Position numbers and translations under genes: made by a program. Below, piece by piece: positions 25,707 through 33,960 of a DNA stretch of 54,558 nucleotides. The notes beneath the pieces are model-generated. The model was not told where the DNA came from and made no database searches. It saw only the letters and a list, made by a program, of their open reading frames with translations. This DNA is from Planctomycetota bacterium (lineage in GTDB: Bacteria > Planctomycetota > Planctomycetia > Pirellulales > PNKZ01), in NCBI GenBank assembly GCA_017303535.1, contig JAFLCO010000004.1:1-54558 (forward strand), written 5' to 3'. Every line of letters begins with the position of its first letter. The stretch's first letter is position 1.

Positions 25707-26732
25707 ATGAATCTTTGCCGCATCGCCGTTGCCGCACTTTTCCTCGCGCTCTGCGGCGCGCATTCGTCGCCGCTTTGCGCCGATGACGCTCCCGCCCGCC
25801 CGTCGGAGACGGGAATCGCTCGCTTCGAGCCGCTCGAAGACCAAGCGGCCGTGTCGGAAATGTTTCGGCTCGAGCCCCACTCCTTTGATTACGCGCTGAC
25901 GCCGCTAGCCGACGTGAGCCGCTCGACCGACGTCGCCGAGGTCACGTTCCCCTCGCCGGTCACGACGCCGCACGAGTGCAACAACACGGTGCATTGCGAA
26001 TACTTTCGCGCTCGCGGCAAGGATGGCGAGTTCCAAGGCCGGCGCCCGGCCGTCGTGGTGCTGCATATCTTGGGCGGTGACTTTCCGCTGGCTCGACTGT
26101 TTGCCCGTTACCTCGCCTCGACCGGCACGCACGCGCTGTTCGTGAAGATGCCGTACTACGGCCCGCGCCGACCTGTCGACGTTCGCAAACGGATGATCGA
26201 AGTCGACCCGCGGGAATCGGTCGTCGGGATGCGGCAGGCGATCTTAGACATTCGTCGGGCCGCGGCCTTGCTGGCTTCGCGCGAGGAAGTCGATCCAGAG
26301 CAGATCGGCATCTTCGGCATTAGCCTCGGCGGCATCACGGCGGCGCTGGCGGCCGAGCAAGAGCCTCGCTTTCGCAACGTCTGCCTGATGCTGGCCGGCG
26401 GCGACCTGGGACGCGTCAGTTGGGAAAGCCCCGAAGTGCGGGCGGCCCGCGACAACTGGCTGGCTCAAGGTCGCAGCAAGGCGGAGTTCTTCGAGGTGCT
26501 CCGCCCGATCGATCCGGCGACGTATGCCGAGCGGCTGCAAGGCCGACGGATGCTCATGATCAATGCCAAGCACGACGAGATCGTGCCGCCGGCCTGCACG
26601 GAAAGCCTGTGGGAAGGAGCCGGCCGGCCGCGGATCGTTTGGTTCGACGCCGGGCACTACACGGCGGCCCTGTATCTCTTCCACGGCCTGGCGGAAGTGA
26701 CGCAGTTTTTTCGCCGCCCGCCGTTGCTATAA
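25707..26732 (+). CDS. Secreted alpha/beta hydrolase
   Basis: This 341-residue protein has a signal peptide (MNLCRIAVAALFLALCGAHSS...CA). The hydrolase core shows VVLHILGGDFPLARLFARYLA, the nucleophile elbow GIFGISLGGITAAL, Asp in INAKHDEIVPP and His in DAGHYTAAL. This resembles the abhydrolase/prolyl oligopeptidase-like dienelactone hydrolase group. The middle segment ALFVKMPYYGPRRP is typical of planctomycete members. The substrate is unknown. It has an own upstream region after the composite element and is not coupled to the next gene (226-base gap with a long inverted repeat). Confidence 0.8.
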   Translation: MNLCRIAVAALFLALCGAHSSPLCADDAPARPSETGIARFEPLEDQAAVSEMFRLEPHSFDYALTPLADVSRSTDVAEVTFPSPVTTPHECNNTVHCEYFRARGKDGEFQGRRPAVVVLHILGGDFPLARLFARYLASTGTHALFVKMPYYGPRRPVDVRKRMIEVDPRESVVGMRQAILDIRRAAALLASREEVDPEQIGIFGISLGGITAALAAEQEPRFRNVCLMLAGGDLGRVSWESPEVRAARDNWLAQGRSKAEFFEVLRPIDPATYAERLQGRRMLMINAKHDEIVPPACTESLWEGAGRPRIVWFDAGHYTAALYLFHGLAEVTQFFRRPPLL

Positions 26733-26759
26733 TCGCGGGCTCTTTCCATTCGCAATTCC

Positions 26760-26917
26760 AGAGAAGGGGATGTGGGGATAGGAGGAGATATTGGAGATGG
26801 AAGAAAACGAGTGAAAACTCCGGTCGCTGACGCTCCCGGTTCGCTGTGCTTGCGACTGCCTTTTTATTTATCTCTTTCATCTCCATTATTCCCTCTCATC
26901 CCCACATCCCCCTCTCT
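26760..26917. repeat. 158-bp element with ~45-bp imperfect terminal inverted repeats
   Basis: AGAGAAGGGGATGTGGGGAT at the left (26760) faces ATCCCCACATCCCCCTCTCT at the right (ending 26917). The purine-rich similarity continues inwards for about 45 bases. The centre has CTCCGGTCGCTGACGCTCCC. No gene is inside. It separates the hydrolase from the isomerase gene and may be a non-autonomous mobile element. Confidence 0.5.
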
Positions 26918-26958
26918 GAAAAACAACGCCCTCGCAATTCATAGGATCGCGCATCGCC

Positions 26959-28128
26959 ATGGGTTATCAGCAGACTAAGTCGCATCGTTCGGGCAAGCAT
27001 TCGCATCATCAGATCGGGCTCGTGCGCGGGCAGTTCGGCAACGTGCCGGAAGATCAGTGGCTCGACTGGATCGCCAAGACTGGCTTCGACGGTTGGGAAG
27101 AGGCTTCGTGGGAGCTAGATCTCGCGCGCTGCGGCGACGACGCCGGGGCCGAAGCCTATGCGAAGGAGCGCGTTGCCAAAGCCAAGAGCCGGGGCTTAGA
27201 AATCTTCTCACTCGCGGCCCACCTGCAAGGGCAGGTGCTCGGCGACGAACCGAGCGCCAAGACGCTGCAATTCATCGGCGGTGAAGCGGTCGAGGCCTAC
27301 AAGGCTTGGCGCGGTAAGGGAAACAACCCGCCGCGCACCGATCCGTTCTTCGTGCCGAGCGACGTGGCCGCAATCGCTCACAAGCAAGCGCAGGCCGCGC
27401 TCGTCAACACGGTCCGCCTCGCCCACTTCATCGGCAAATTGCAAGACCGTACGGTGCCGGTGTCCGGCTTCGTCGGTTCGCCGGCCCATTGCTGGAGCCA
27501 CTGGTTCTTGTTCCCGCCGTTGCCGCGGTCGCTCGGCGGGTTCGACATTCCCGACGTGTTCCAGGTGAGCTTGGAACTGCTGATCGAACGGTTCTCGCCG
27601 GTGTTCCAAGCCTGCTTGAAGTACGGCACGACGTACGACCTCGAATGCCACCCGAGCGAACGCGCGATGGGCGATATCACGAGTGCCGGCGAATACTTGG
27701 CGGCGTGCGACAAGGCCGGCTTCGAAAAAGCCACGGGCTTCAACTTCGACTGCTCGCACATGGAGTGGCAAGGCGTGTCGGGCGTCGATTTCATTCGCAC
27801 GTACGGCGAGCGGATTCACTGTGCGCACATCAAGGGCGTGCAGGTGAGCAAGCAATACACCCGCAACGGACGGCTCGGCGGCCACAAGCCGATGGGCGAC
27901 AAACACAACGGCTGGAACTTCGTGACGGCCGGCACGGCCCGCGATGCCACGCCGGTGGAAGAGTTGTTCGTCGAGTTGAATCGGGCCGGCTTCAGCGGCG
28001 CGGTGTCGATCGAGTGGGAAGATAACGACGTCGAACAACATGCCGGAGCCAAGGCGGCGCTGGCCAACGTCCACCGCTGCGATCAACCGCCGAGCATGAT
28101 GCGGCACGACGAGCAACTGAAGGCGTAA
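26959..28128 (+). CDS. Sugar phosphate isomerase/epimerase-like TIM barrel protein
   Basis: This 389-residue protein is a xylose-isomerase-like barrel (AP endonuclease family 2 fold). The metal ligands are visible in order: DLECHPSE, FNFDCSHMEW, IHCAHIKG and VSIEWED. The opening IGLVRGQFGNVPEDQWLDWIAKTGFDGWEEASWELDL is typical. The His-rich N-terminus (MGYQQTKSHRSGKHSHH) is not part of the fold. It probably isomerises or epimerises a sugar, and the substrate is unknown. A bidirectional terminator follows after an inverted TAGCC pair. Confidence 0.85.
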   Translation: MGYQQTKSHRSGKHSHHQIGLVRGQFGNVPEDQWLDWIAKTGFDGWEEASWELDLARCGDDAGAEAYAKERVAKAKSRGLEIFSLAAHLQGQVLGDEPSAKTLQFIGGEAVEAYKAWRGKGNNPPRTDPFFVPSDVAAIAHKQAQAALVNTVRLAHFIGKLQDRTVPVSGFVGSPAHCWSHWFLFPPLPRSLGGFDIPDVFQVSLELLIERFSPVFQACLKYGTTYDLECHPSERAMGDITSAGEYLAACDKAGFEKATGFNFDCSHMEWQGVSGVDFIRTYGERIHCAHIKGVQVSKQYTRNGRLGGHKPMGDKHNGWNFVTAGTARDATPVEELFVELNRAGFSGAVSIEWEDNDVEQHAGAKAALANVHRCDQPPSMMRHDEQLKA

Positions 28129-28140
28129 CGCGATTTCCTG

Positions 28141-28209
28141 TTTAGCCGTCGGGCTTGCCCGACGTGTACCTAGTTCGGCGAAACTCGCCGGGCAAGCCCG
28201 GCGGCTAAA
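28141..28209. repeat. Inverted pair of TAGCC hairpins
   Basis: TTTAGCCGTCGGGCTTGCCC (28141) and CCGGGCAAGCCCGGCGGCTA ending AAA (28209) are facing inverted units, each a hairpin. The left unit is identical to 9741-9764. Confidence 0.65.
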
Positions 28210-28230
28210 CGGTGTGAGCTAAAAACGAAA

Positions 28231-28269
28231 ACGCCGAGCTTGGGACAACTCCCAAGCTCGGCGTTTTTT
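28231..28269. terminator. Bidirectional rho-independent terminator
   Basis: ACGCCGAGCTTGGG and CCCAAGCTCGGCGT form a perfect 14-bp stem with loop ACAACT. T6 follows on the plus side and an A-run precedes it, so it serves both the isomerase gene and thioredoxin on the opposite strand. Confidence 0.9.
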
Positions 28270-28312
28270 CGTTGTGCGTTATTCGGCGCGTTGTTGTTGG
28301 ACGCTGCGTCGC

Positions 28313-28639
28313 TTACTTCGCGGCGTCGAGCGCGGCTTGCAGCACGCTCTTCGGCTTCGCGCCGACGAAGCGGTCAACCACTTCGCCGCCCTTAAAGATC
28401 ATCAACGTCGGAATGCTTTGCACGCCGTATTGGCCGGCCGCTTGAGGGCTATCGTCCACGTTGACTTTGCCGACCTTGATCGTGCCGGCGTATTCGGAGG
28501 CCAGAGCGTCGATCATCGGCGCGATCTGACGGCACGGGCCGCACCACGGGGCCCAAAAGTCAACGAGCACCGGCTGCGAAGATTGCAGCACTTCGGTGTC
28601 GAAGTTGGCATCCGTGAATTCTACCGTGTTGGCGCCCAT
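28313..28639 (-). CDS. trxA: Thioredoxin
   Basis: This 108-residue cytoplasmic disulfide reductase has the active site APWCGPCRQ (C33 and C36), the cis-Pro loop [11 protein letters not shown] and the usual buried Asp in LVDFWA. Length matches E. coli thioredoxin 1. The start at 28639 ([10 protein letters not shown]) is preceded by GAGGAG. A longer frame starts at 28699 but adds a non-thioredoxin leader. It converges on the isomerase gene, sharing the terminator at 28231-28269. Confidence 0.95.
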   Translation of the reverse strand: MGANTVEFTDANFDTEVLQSSQPVLVDFWAPWCGPCRQIAPMIDALASEYAGTIKVGKVNVDDSPQAAGQYGVQSIPTLMIFKGGEVVDRFVGAKPKSVLQAALDAAK

Positions 28640-28746
28640 GACTCGTACTCCTCTGAACCAAAACCGTTGACGTGATTGAAGATATGCCGCGAATAGCAAC
28701 GGGAATTATAGGGACGTGCCCGACAGCGTCAAACCATCGACGCGTC

Positions 28747-28832
28747 GGGTGGCTGGGTCTGGAGCGTACTCGCGAAGGCCCAGTACGCATGACCATGCAC
28801 TGGGGCACCGCATCGCTATACCCCAGCCACCC
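28747..28832. repeat. GGGTGGCTGGG...CCCAGCCACCC element, copy 1
   Basis: GGGTGGCTGGGTCTGGAGCG begins the unit and CCCAGCCACCC ends it, 86 bp long. An inner pair AGGCCCAGTA...TGGGGCACCG is also present. Copies 2 and 3 are at 36690-36779 and 52168-52253. Confidence 0.75.
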
Positions 28833-28966
28833 GAAAACGCAGCCATCCGTTCCTCTGATAGTCCCCTTATTCGCCCCGGCAAACGTCGGGCCGTAGCAGG
28901 CCGGTTTTGTGCCCGCTACAACCTTGTTGTCTGCCGTGTACAGAAGTTGGATGCCGCTTGCGCGCC

Positions 28967-28970
28967 GGAG
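28967..28970 (+). promoter_or_regulatory. Shine-Dalgarno site for the AcuI-type reductase
   Basis: GGAG lies seven bases before ATG 28978, favouring that start over an in-frame upstream start at 28909. Confidence 0.55.
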
Positions 28971-28977
28971 TTACGCC

Positions 28978-29976
28978 ATGCCCGCCGATTCGTTTGCTTG
29001 CTATCTCGTCACGAAAGAGGGCTCAAGTTTTCGCGGCGAAGTGACGACGCGCGGCTTGGCCGACTTGCCGGCCGGCGAACTCTTGGTGCGGGTCGATTAT
29101 TCGTCGCTCAATTTTAAAGACGCGCTCTCGGCGACCGGCAACCCGGCCGTGACGCGCAAATTTCCGCACGTGCCGGGCATCGATGCGGCCGGCGTGGTCG
29201 AGCAGAGCGACGTGAGCGAATATCGACCGGGCGACCGCATCGTCGTCACCGGTTTCGATCAGGGGCAAAACACTTGGGGCGGGATGGCCGGCTACGTTCG
29301 CGTTCCGGCGCGGTGGGCCGTGCGGTTGCCGGACAACCTCAGCACGCGCGACGCCATGCTCTACGGCACGGCCGGCCTGACGGCGGCGCAGTGCGTCGAG
29401 GCGCTCGCGGCTCGCGGCGTTACGCCTGAGAGCGGCGAAGTCGTGGTGACCGGCGCTTCCGGCGGCGTCGGGTCGTTGGCGGTCGGCATCCTGGCGAAGC
29501 TCGGCTACAACGTAGCGGCGGTGAGCGGAAAGCCCGAGGCCGGCGAACTGCTCAAGCGTTTGGGAGCGCGGACGCTGCTCACGCGGGCCGACGTCGTCGA
29601 CGAGAGCACGAAGCCGCTGCTGACGGCCCGCTTCGCCGGCGCGGTCGACACGGTCGGCGGCAAAACGCTCGGCACGGTGTTGCGCAGCCTGCAACGTGCC
29701 GGAGTTTGCGCGGCGTGCGGATTGGTCGGCGGCGTGGAGATTCCGATCACGGTCATGCCGTTCATTCTCCGCGGCGTCGACTTGGCGGGGATCGATTCCG
29801 TCGAATGCCCGATGCCGCAACGCGTGCGGATCTGGAACAACCTGGCCGACGCGTGGCGCCCGGCCGCGCTCGAAGAGCTGGCGCACGAAATCACGCTCCG
29901 CGAAGTACCGCGGATGGTCGAGAAGATTCTCCAGGGCGGGATCATGGGCCGCGTGATTATTCGACCGGAAGCGTAG
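28978..29976 (+). CDS. AcuI/YhdH-type acryloyl-CoA reductase-like oxidoreductase
   Basis: This 332-residue medium-chain dehydrogenase uses NADPH to reduce an enoyl or acryloyl substrate. The start MPADSFACYLVTKE matches the family and follows a GGAG. Motifs include VDYSSLNFKDALSATGNPAVTRKFPHVPGIDAAGVV, GYNVAAVSGKPEAGELLKRLGA and the Rossmann loop VVTGASGGVGSLAVGILAKLG. No zinc ligands are seen, consistent with the quinone-oxidoreductase branch. Length is close to E. coli YhdH/AcuI (about 324). A paired-hairpin element follows 33 bases after the stop. Confidence 0.88.
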   Translation: MPADSFACYLVTKEGSSFRGEVTTRGLADLPAGELLVRVDYSSLNFKDALSATGNPAVTRKFPHVPGIDAAGVVEQSDVSEYRPGDRIVVTGFDQGQNTWGGMAGYVRVPARWAVRLPDNLSTRDAMLYGTAGLTAAQCVEALAARGVTPESGEVVVTGASGGVGSLAVGILAKLGYNVAAVSGKPEAGELLKRLGARTLLTRADVVDESTKPLLTARFAGAVDTVGGKTLGTVLRSLQRAGVCAACGLVGGVEIPITVMPFILRGVDLAGIDSVECPMPQRVRIWNNLADAWRPAALEELAHEITLREVPRMVEKILQGGIMGRVIIRPEA

Positions 29977-30009
29977 ATGGCGCAAATAAGCGTCGTCGAT
30001 CGTTTTCCG

Positions 30010-30073
30010 TTCAATAGCCGCGGGTGAATACCCGCGGCGCGGCGACCCCAGGTATTCACCTGGGGCTATTGAA
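30010..30073. repeat. Paired-hairpin element, TTCAATAGCC ends, copy 1
   Basis: TTCAATAGCC and GGCTATTGAA close a 64-bp unit. Inside are CCGCGGGTGAATACCCGCGG and CCCCAGGTATTCACCTGGGG, each a hairpin. Copy 2 (32668-32726) has the two hairpins in reverse order. Confidence 0.75.
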
Positions 30074-30163
30074 GGATGTTGCTCTGTTGTCGCTCTCTAA
30101 GTTGAACGTGCGACGTTGCGGAAGTATTGTATTGATCTTCACGCCCCCACGAGGACTCCCGCC

Positions 30164-31045
30164 ATGTCGCATCGCCTATTTGCTTTTGCCCTACTCGCCG
30201 TCGCGCTTGTCGCCGGCGTTTCGCGCGCCGCCGATCCGAAGCCGCTCAAGGCACTGCTGATCGTCGGCGGGTGCTGCCACGACTACGACTTCCAGAAGCG
30301 GATCATCGCCGACGGCATCGCCGCGCGGGCTCACGTCGAATTCACCGTGGTGCACGACGGCGGCACTTCGACCGATGCCAAGATCAAGCTCTACGAAGAT
30401 CCGGCCTGGGCCGACGCGTACGACGTGATCTTGCACGACGAGTGCTTCGCGAACGTCAAGGAACAAGAGTGGATGGACAAGGTGCTCGCGCCGCACAAGG
30501 CCGGCAAGCCTGCCGTGCTGCTGCACTGCGCGATGCACTGTTACCGCAGCGGAACCGACGAATGGTTCAAGTTCTGCGGCATTCAATCCTCCGGTCACGG
30601 TCCGCAGGTGCCGATCGCACTGACGAACCTTGACCCGAACCATCCGATCTCCAAGGGTTCCAGCGATTGGACGACCATTCAAGAAGAGCTGTACAACAAC
30701 CTGAAGGTGTTCGACACGGCCCATCCGTTGCAACGCGGCAAGCAACACGTGAAGGCGAAAGACGGCACCGAGCAGGACGTCGAATACGTTGTCACTTGGA
30801 CGAACACGTACAACGAGAAGACCAAGGTCTTCGCGACGACGCTCGGCCACAACAGCTACACCTGCGCCGATCCGCGGTATCTCGACATGGTGACCCGCGG
30901 GCTGCTCTGGTCGTGCGACAAGCTGGAAGACGCGTACTTCAAGCCGTTCGACGCGGCGAAGCACAAGTTCGAGTGGCAAGACAATCTGCAACCGCCGCAG
31001 CTCAAAGGCCCGAAGCCGACGAAGGCACCGAAGAAGAAGTCGTAG
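30164..31045 (+). CDS. Secreted ThuA-like domain protein
   Basis: This 293-residue exported protein has a signal peptide MSHRLFAFALLAVALVAGVSRA. The ThuA-like glutamine-amidotransferase fold is visible in KALLIVGGCCHDYDFQKRIIADGI, AYDVILHDECF, GKPAVLLHCAMHCYRSG and FATTLGHNSYTCADPRYLDMVTRGLLWSC. It ends in a basic tail (PKPTKAPKKKS). Such proteins are often linked to secreted sugar degradation in planctomycetes, but the activity here is unproven. The frame begins at 30116, but ATG 30164 gives the signal peptide. Confidence 0.85.
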   Translation: MSHRLFAFALLAVALVAGVSRAADPKPLKALLIVGGCCHDYDFQKRIIADGIAARAHVEFTVVHDGGTSTDAKIKLYEDPAWADAYDVILHDECFANVKEQEWMDKVLAPHKAGKPAVLLHCAMHCYRSGTDEWFKFCGIQSSGHGPQVPIALTNLDPNHPISKGSSDWTTIQEELYNNLKVFDTAHPLQRGKQHVKAKDGTEQDVEYVVTWTNTYNEKTKVFATTLGHNSYTCADPRYLDMVTRGLLWSCDKLEDAYFKPFDAAKHKFEWQDNLQPPQLKGPKPTKAPKKKS

Positions 31046-31152
31046 GCATTCGCGGTATTTTCGGGCAAAAAGCCGTGGAAAGACGAGGGATTTCGCTCCC
31101 CTACAATCGCGATTTTGCGAACTAAACTAGAGCAGGGGCGAAATGATCGTCA

Positions 31153-31177
31153 TTTAGCCGCGGAGCTTGGCTCCGCG
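31153..31177 (+). repeat. TAGCC-headed hairpin in the ribosome-binding position
   Basis: TTTAGCC is followed by CGCGGAGC-TTG-GCTCCGCG, an 8-bp perfect stem ending 8 bases before ATG 31186. It occupies the usual Shine-Dalgarno place of the next gene, so it may lower translation, or the true start may be further downstream. Confidence 0.6.
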
Positions 31178-31185
31178 CTCTCGGC

Positions 31186-31617
31186 ATGTCGACAACCACG
31201 ATTTCTGCTCGGCAAAGCGTGAAGAGCGTCGTTTTTATGACGACGCTCGCGATCGCCGGCTGCGCAAGCGCCATCGCGGCCGAGCCGCCGCCGGCGTCGA
31301 TCGTCGGCAGTTGGCGGTTGCAGGCTCAGAAGGTCGACAAGAAGGCCGAGCCGTTCACGATGACGTTTCTCGAGAGCGGCACGCTCGAGTTTCTGAGCGA
31401 CACCGTCTCGATGACCGCCACGTATGAAGTCGATGACACGACGACGCCGCGACGCGTGTCGCTCCACTATCGCAACGAGCCGGCGCCGTGGCACGGCATC
31501 TACCAATTCCGCGACGGCCAACTCTGGCTCTGCTTCGGCGACGCCGGCGTGCCCCCGCCGACGAAGTTTGAAGGGGGCAAAGGCCAGGCGCTGTATAAAC
31601 TCGTGCCGACGAAATAG
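31186..31617 (+). CDS. Small exported TIGR03067-like lipoprotein
   Basis: This 143-residue protein has a lipoprotein-like signal (SVKSVVFMTTLAIAGC). The mature part reads IVGSWRLQAQKVDKK, LEFLSDTVSMTATYEVDDTTTPRRVSLHYR, GIYQFRDGQLWLCFGDAG and PTKFEGGKGQALYKL. This matches the TIGR03067-type beta-sandwich domain common in planctomycetes; function unknown. A GTG at 31219 would give a cleaner lipoprotein signal (MKSVVFMTTLAIAGC) and avoids the upstream hairpin, so it is a serious alternative to ATG 31186. Confidence 0.7.
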   Translation: MSTTTISARQSVKSVVFMTTLAIAGCASAIAAEPPPASIVGSWRLQAQKVDKKAEPFTMTFLESGTLEFLSDTVSMTATYEVDDTTTPRRVSLHYRNEPAPWHGIYQFRDGQLWLCFGDAGVPPPTKFEGGKGQALYKLVPTK

Positions 31618-31662
31618 CGCCGCCCAGCGGCACGCGGCACCATCGCACAGGCGTGATCGCGC

Positions 31663-31747
31663 ATACTAGCCCCGAAGCGCAAGCGAGGGGGTATTCCGAG
31701 GCGACGTCCGGCACCATGTCCCCTTGCTTGCGCGGCGGGGCTAGTAT
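31663..31747. repeat. Inverted pair of ACTAGCC modules
   Basis: ATACTAGCCCCGAAGCGCAA at the left and GCGCGGCGGGGCTAGTAT at the right enclose 85 bp. Both ends share the ATACTAGCCCCG terminal inverted repeat, and the modules belong to the 19743 and 47211 family. The unit ends 18 bases before the phosphoesterase stop. Confidence 0.7.
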
Positions 31748-31765
31748 TTGAAATTGGCGTCGCTG

Positions 31766-32626
31766 CTAACTCTGCCCCAACGGCACTTCGGCCGGAGCCG
31801 GTGCAGCGGCCGTGACCGGAGCCCGACGCCAGCCGTCGGGCGTGCGGCGGAAATGTTCGGTGAGCGCCGAGGCGAACACCCCTTCGGCCTCGCGCCAAGT
31901 GTAACGATCGACCGTGATCTCGTCGGTCGCGCACGCGATGAGGTTGAACGAGTTCGGCTCGTCGCGCCGGCGGGTCGACGTCGTCGTGCCGGCCTGCACG
32001 ACGAGTGCGGCAAACTGCTTGATCGCATACCGCTGCGACGTATCGCCGGCATGGGCCTGATGAAAGTGCCCGGCGAGTAATAAGTCGGCCCCGCACTTCG
32101 CTAGCACGGGCATCGCTTGGTCGGCCCGCCCGACGAGATCGTGCCGCTCATAACTGGCCGGCAAGTCGAGCGGATGATGCGTCACCAGCACTCGCACCGC
32201 CCCGCGCGGCGCGGCTTCGAAACGGCGGCGGACCTTGTCGATTTGCCCGCCGTTCAGCCGGCCGTCTTTAAACGTGAACGAGCGGGCCGTGTTGAGCCCC
32301 TGGATCACGATCTCGTCGTCCGCAAAATGCGGTTCCGTTTCCGCGGAGACGTACTTGCGATAACGCTGCAACGGCAACAGGAAGCGACGAAACACGTCGT
32401 AAAGCGGCACGTCGTGATTGCCCGGCACCACGATCTGCGGCGTGGGCAAGCCGGCCAAAAAGGCCGCGGCCGCCTGATACTCTTCCTCGCGCGCTCGTTG
32501 CGTGAGATCGCCCGACACGACGACGACGTCCGGCCCGACGACGCCGATTGCCGTACGCAGCGGCTCCACGGTCGCCGGATCGATGCGACCAAAGTGCAGA
32601 TCGGAGATGTGGACGAGTTTACGCAA
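31766..32626 (-). CDS. Calcineurin-like metallophosphoesterase
   Basis: This 286-residue enzyme carries the complete dimetal motif set: HISDLHFGR (D9, H11), VVSGDLTQ, VPGNHDVP, VLVTHHPLD and LAGHFHQAH. The opening MRKLVHISDLH has no signal peptide, so it is probably cytoplasmic. The substrate could be a cyclic nucleotide or another phosphodiester; the fold alone does not say. The C-terminus is Ala/Pro-rich. It lies just upstream of the lipid kinase gene on the same strand, separated by a paired-hairpin element. Confidence 0.85.
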   Translation of the reverse strand: MRKLVHISDLHFGRIDPATVEPLRTAIGVVGPDVVVVSGDLTQRAREEEYQAAAAFLAGLPTPQIVVPGNHDVPLYDVFRRFLLPLQRYRKYVSAETEPHFADDEIVIQGLNTARSFTFKDGRLNGGQIDKVRRRFEAAPRGAVRVLVTHHPLDLPASYERHDLVGRADQAMPVLAKCGADLLLAGHFHQAHAGDTSQRYAIKQFAALVVQAGTTTSTRRRDEPNSFNLIACATDEITVDRYTWREAEGVFASALTEHFRRTPDGWRRAPVTAAAPAPAEVPLGQS

Positions 32627-32667
32627 AGGAAGTGCGTTGTGCTTTGTGCGACGTGCTTGCCCTTCAC

Positions 32668-32726
32668 TTCAATAGCCCCAGGTGAATACCTGGGGCCGCC
32701 GCGGGTATGTACCCGCGGCTATTGAA
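32668..32726. repeat. Paired-hairpin element, TTCAATAGCC ends, copy 2
   Basis: TTCAATAGCCCCAGGTGAAT at the left and GGCTATTGAA at the right enclose the CCCAGG and CGCGGG hairpins in the opposite order to copy 1 (30010-30073). The TAG of the right end (read on the minus strand) is the stop of the lipid kinase gene. Confidence 0.75.
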
Positions 32727-33726
32727 CAGAGACGTTTGTTGCCGGCGTGACGATCGGGGCGACGACCTTCAGCGCCCTCGGACGAATTTTATACTCCAGG
32801 GGCGAGTCCAACTGCGCGATCTCCCCGTCGGCCGCCACGCGCAAATGGTCACGCTTCGTGCGAATGGTCAGGCTTTCCGTTTCGATCGTCTGAAAATCGT
32901 GCTCGTCGCGCAGCCGGCCGAACAAGGCCCGGAGTGCGAAGGTGAAGAGCCGCCGGCGGCCGACGTCGCGCGTGAGGTACACGGCGAGCCGGCCCGTGTC
33001 GAGCCGGTCGCGCGTTCCCATCCGCAGGCCTGCCATCGCATAGGGATTGTTGCCGATGAACACCAGCGGCGTCTTGCAAACCTTGGCGAGGCCGTCGGCG
33101 TTGACGGACACGCTGATCATCGGATAGCGCCCGAGCACGGTCCAAAAGGCCCGCGCGAAGGCCGACCATTTGTGTTTGCCGAGCCGTTGCTGTTGCTCGC
33201 GATGTTTCACCAGTTCGGGATAGATGCCGATGCTGGAGTTGTTCACGAACACGCGTCCGTTGACCTCGCCGACGTCGACCGTGCGCACTTCCCCGTCCGC
33301 CAAATTGCGCACGGCCTCGGGGAGCGTGAGCGGAATATTGAGATCTTTGGCGAAGTGATTGAGCGTTCCCATAGGTAAGACGCCTAGTACCACGTCGGTT
33401 CCCACGACGATTGAAGCGCAAGCGCTCACGGTGCCGTCGCCGCCGGCGGCCACGAGCATCCGGCAACCTTCGTCGACCGCGCGGCGGGCATTCGTCAAGA
33501 GTTCTTCGCCGCCGGAAAACGAGCGTACTTCGCCGGCCACGCCCGCTGCGGCGAGCGCCGCTTCGAGCTTCACCTGGCAATCGGTTTTGTCGTCGAGTCC
33601 GGCCTTAGCGTTGACGAGCACGATCATGGAAGCCGCCGAACTTGACGGAGTACCGTGGGCGGCGACCGTCGATGAGCGATGCGTGTCGTGGCGCTGGGTG
33701 TGTTGGGTGGTATTCATGGCGGACAT
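32719..33726 (-). CDS. Diacylglycerol kinase-family lipid kinase
   Basis: This ~335-residue protein shows the DAGK/YegS catalytic pattern: SMIVLVNAKAG, AAGGDGTVSACASIVVG and GVLPMGTLNHFAKDLNIP. A C-terminal beta domain has VFVNNSSIGIYPELVKHRE, VFIGNNPYAM and LRVAADGEIAQ. It would phosphorylate a lipid such as diacylglycerol or a sphingosine-like base at the membrane. The conserved domain begins at 33627 (MIVLVN); starts at 33717 and 33726 add a low-complexity leader and have no clear ribosome site. The TAG stop is the TAG of a TTCAATAGCC repeat. Oriented opposite to the Ca2+ ATPase gene. Confidence 0.82.
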   Translation of the reverse strand: MSAMNTTQHTQRHDTHRSSTVAAHGTPSSSAASMIVLVNAKAGLDDKTDCQVKLEAALAAAGVAGEVRSFSGGEELLTNARRAVDEGCRMLVAAGGDGTVSACASIVVGTDVVLGVLPMGTLNHFAKDLNIPLTLPEAVRNLADGEVRTVDVGEVNGRVFVNNSSIGIYPELVKHREQQQRLGKHKWSAFARAFWTVLGRYPMISVSVNADGLAKVCKTPLVFIGNNPYAMAGLRMGTRDRLDTGRLAVYLTRDVGRRRLFTFALRALFGRLRDEHDFQTIETESLTIRTKRDHLRVAADGEIAQLDSPLEYKIRPRALKVVAPIVTPATNVSVQ

Positions 33727-33960
33727 GGCTTCGCAAACGTTAGGCCGCGTCGGTCGTCGTCCGATTAAGTCGCGAGGCTCCGGCGGGGCGTGGTCGCTCA
33801 CCGGCCAACAACACCACGGCCGGCGAGATTTCGACCAGTGCCCGATCCGCACGGTATCGAAAGATAGCGTTTGCCGCACGCGGGTCGACTTTCCGCATTC
33901 CCGTCGCTGCGATATCGTGAAAAACCCACTCGATCGACACCACCTTCAGCGGCAACCGAG

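Larger units (their letters stand above)
28640..28977. other. Divergent intergenic region with a repeat element
   Basis: A 338-base gap between trxA and the reductase. It contains the GGGTGGCTGGG element (28747-28832) and the upstream regions of both genes. Nothing else is recognised. Confidence 0.4.
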
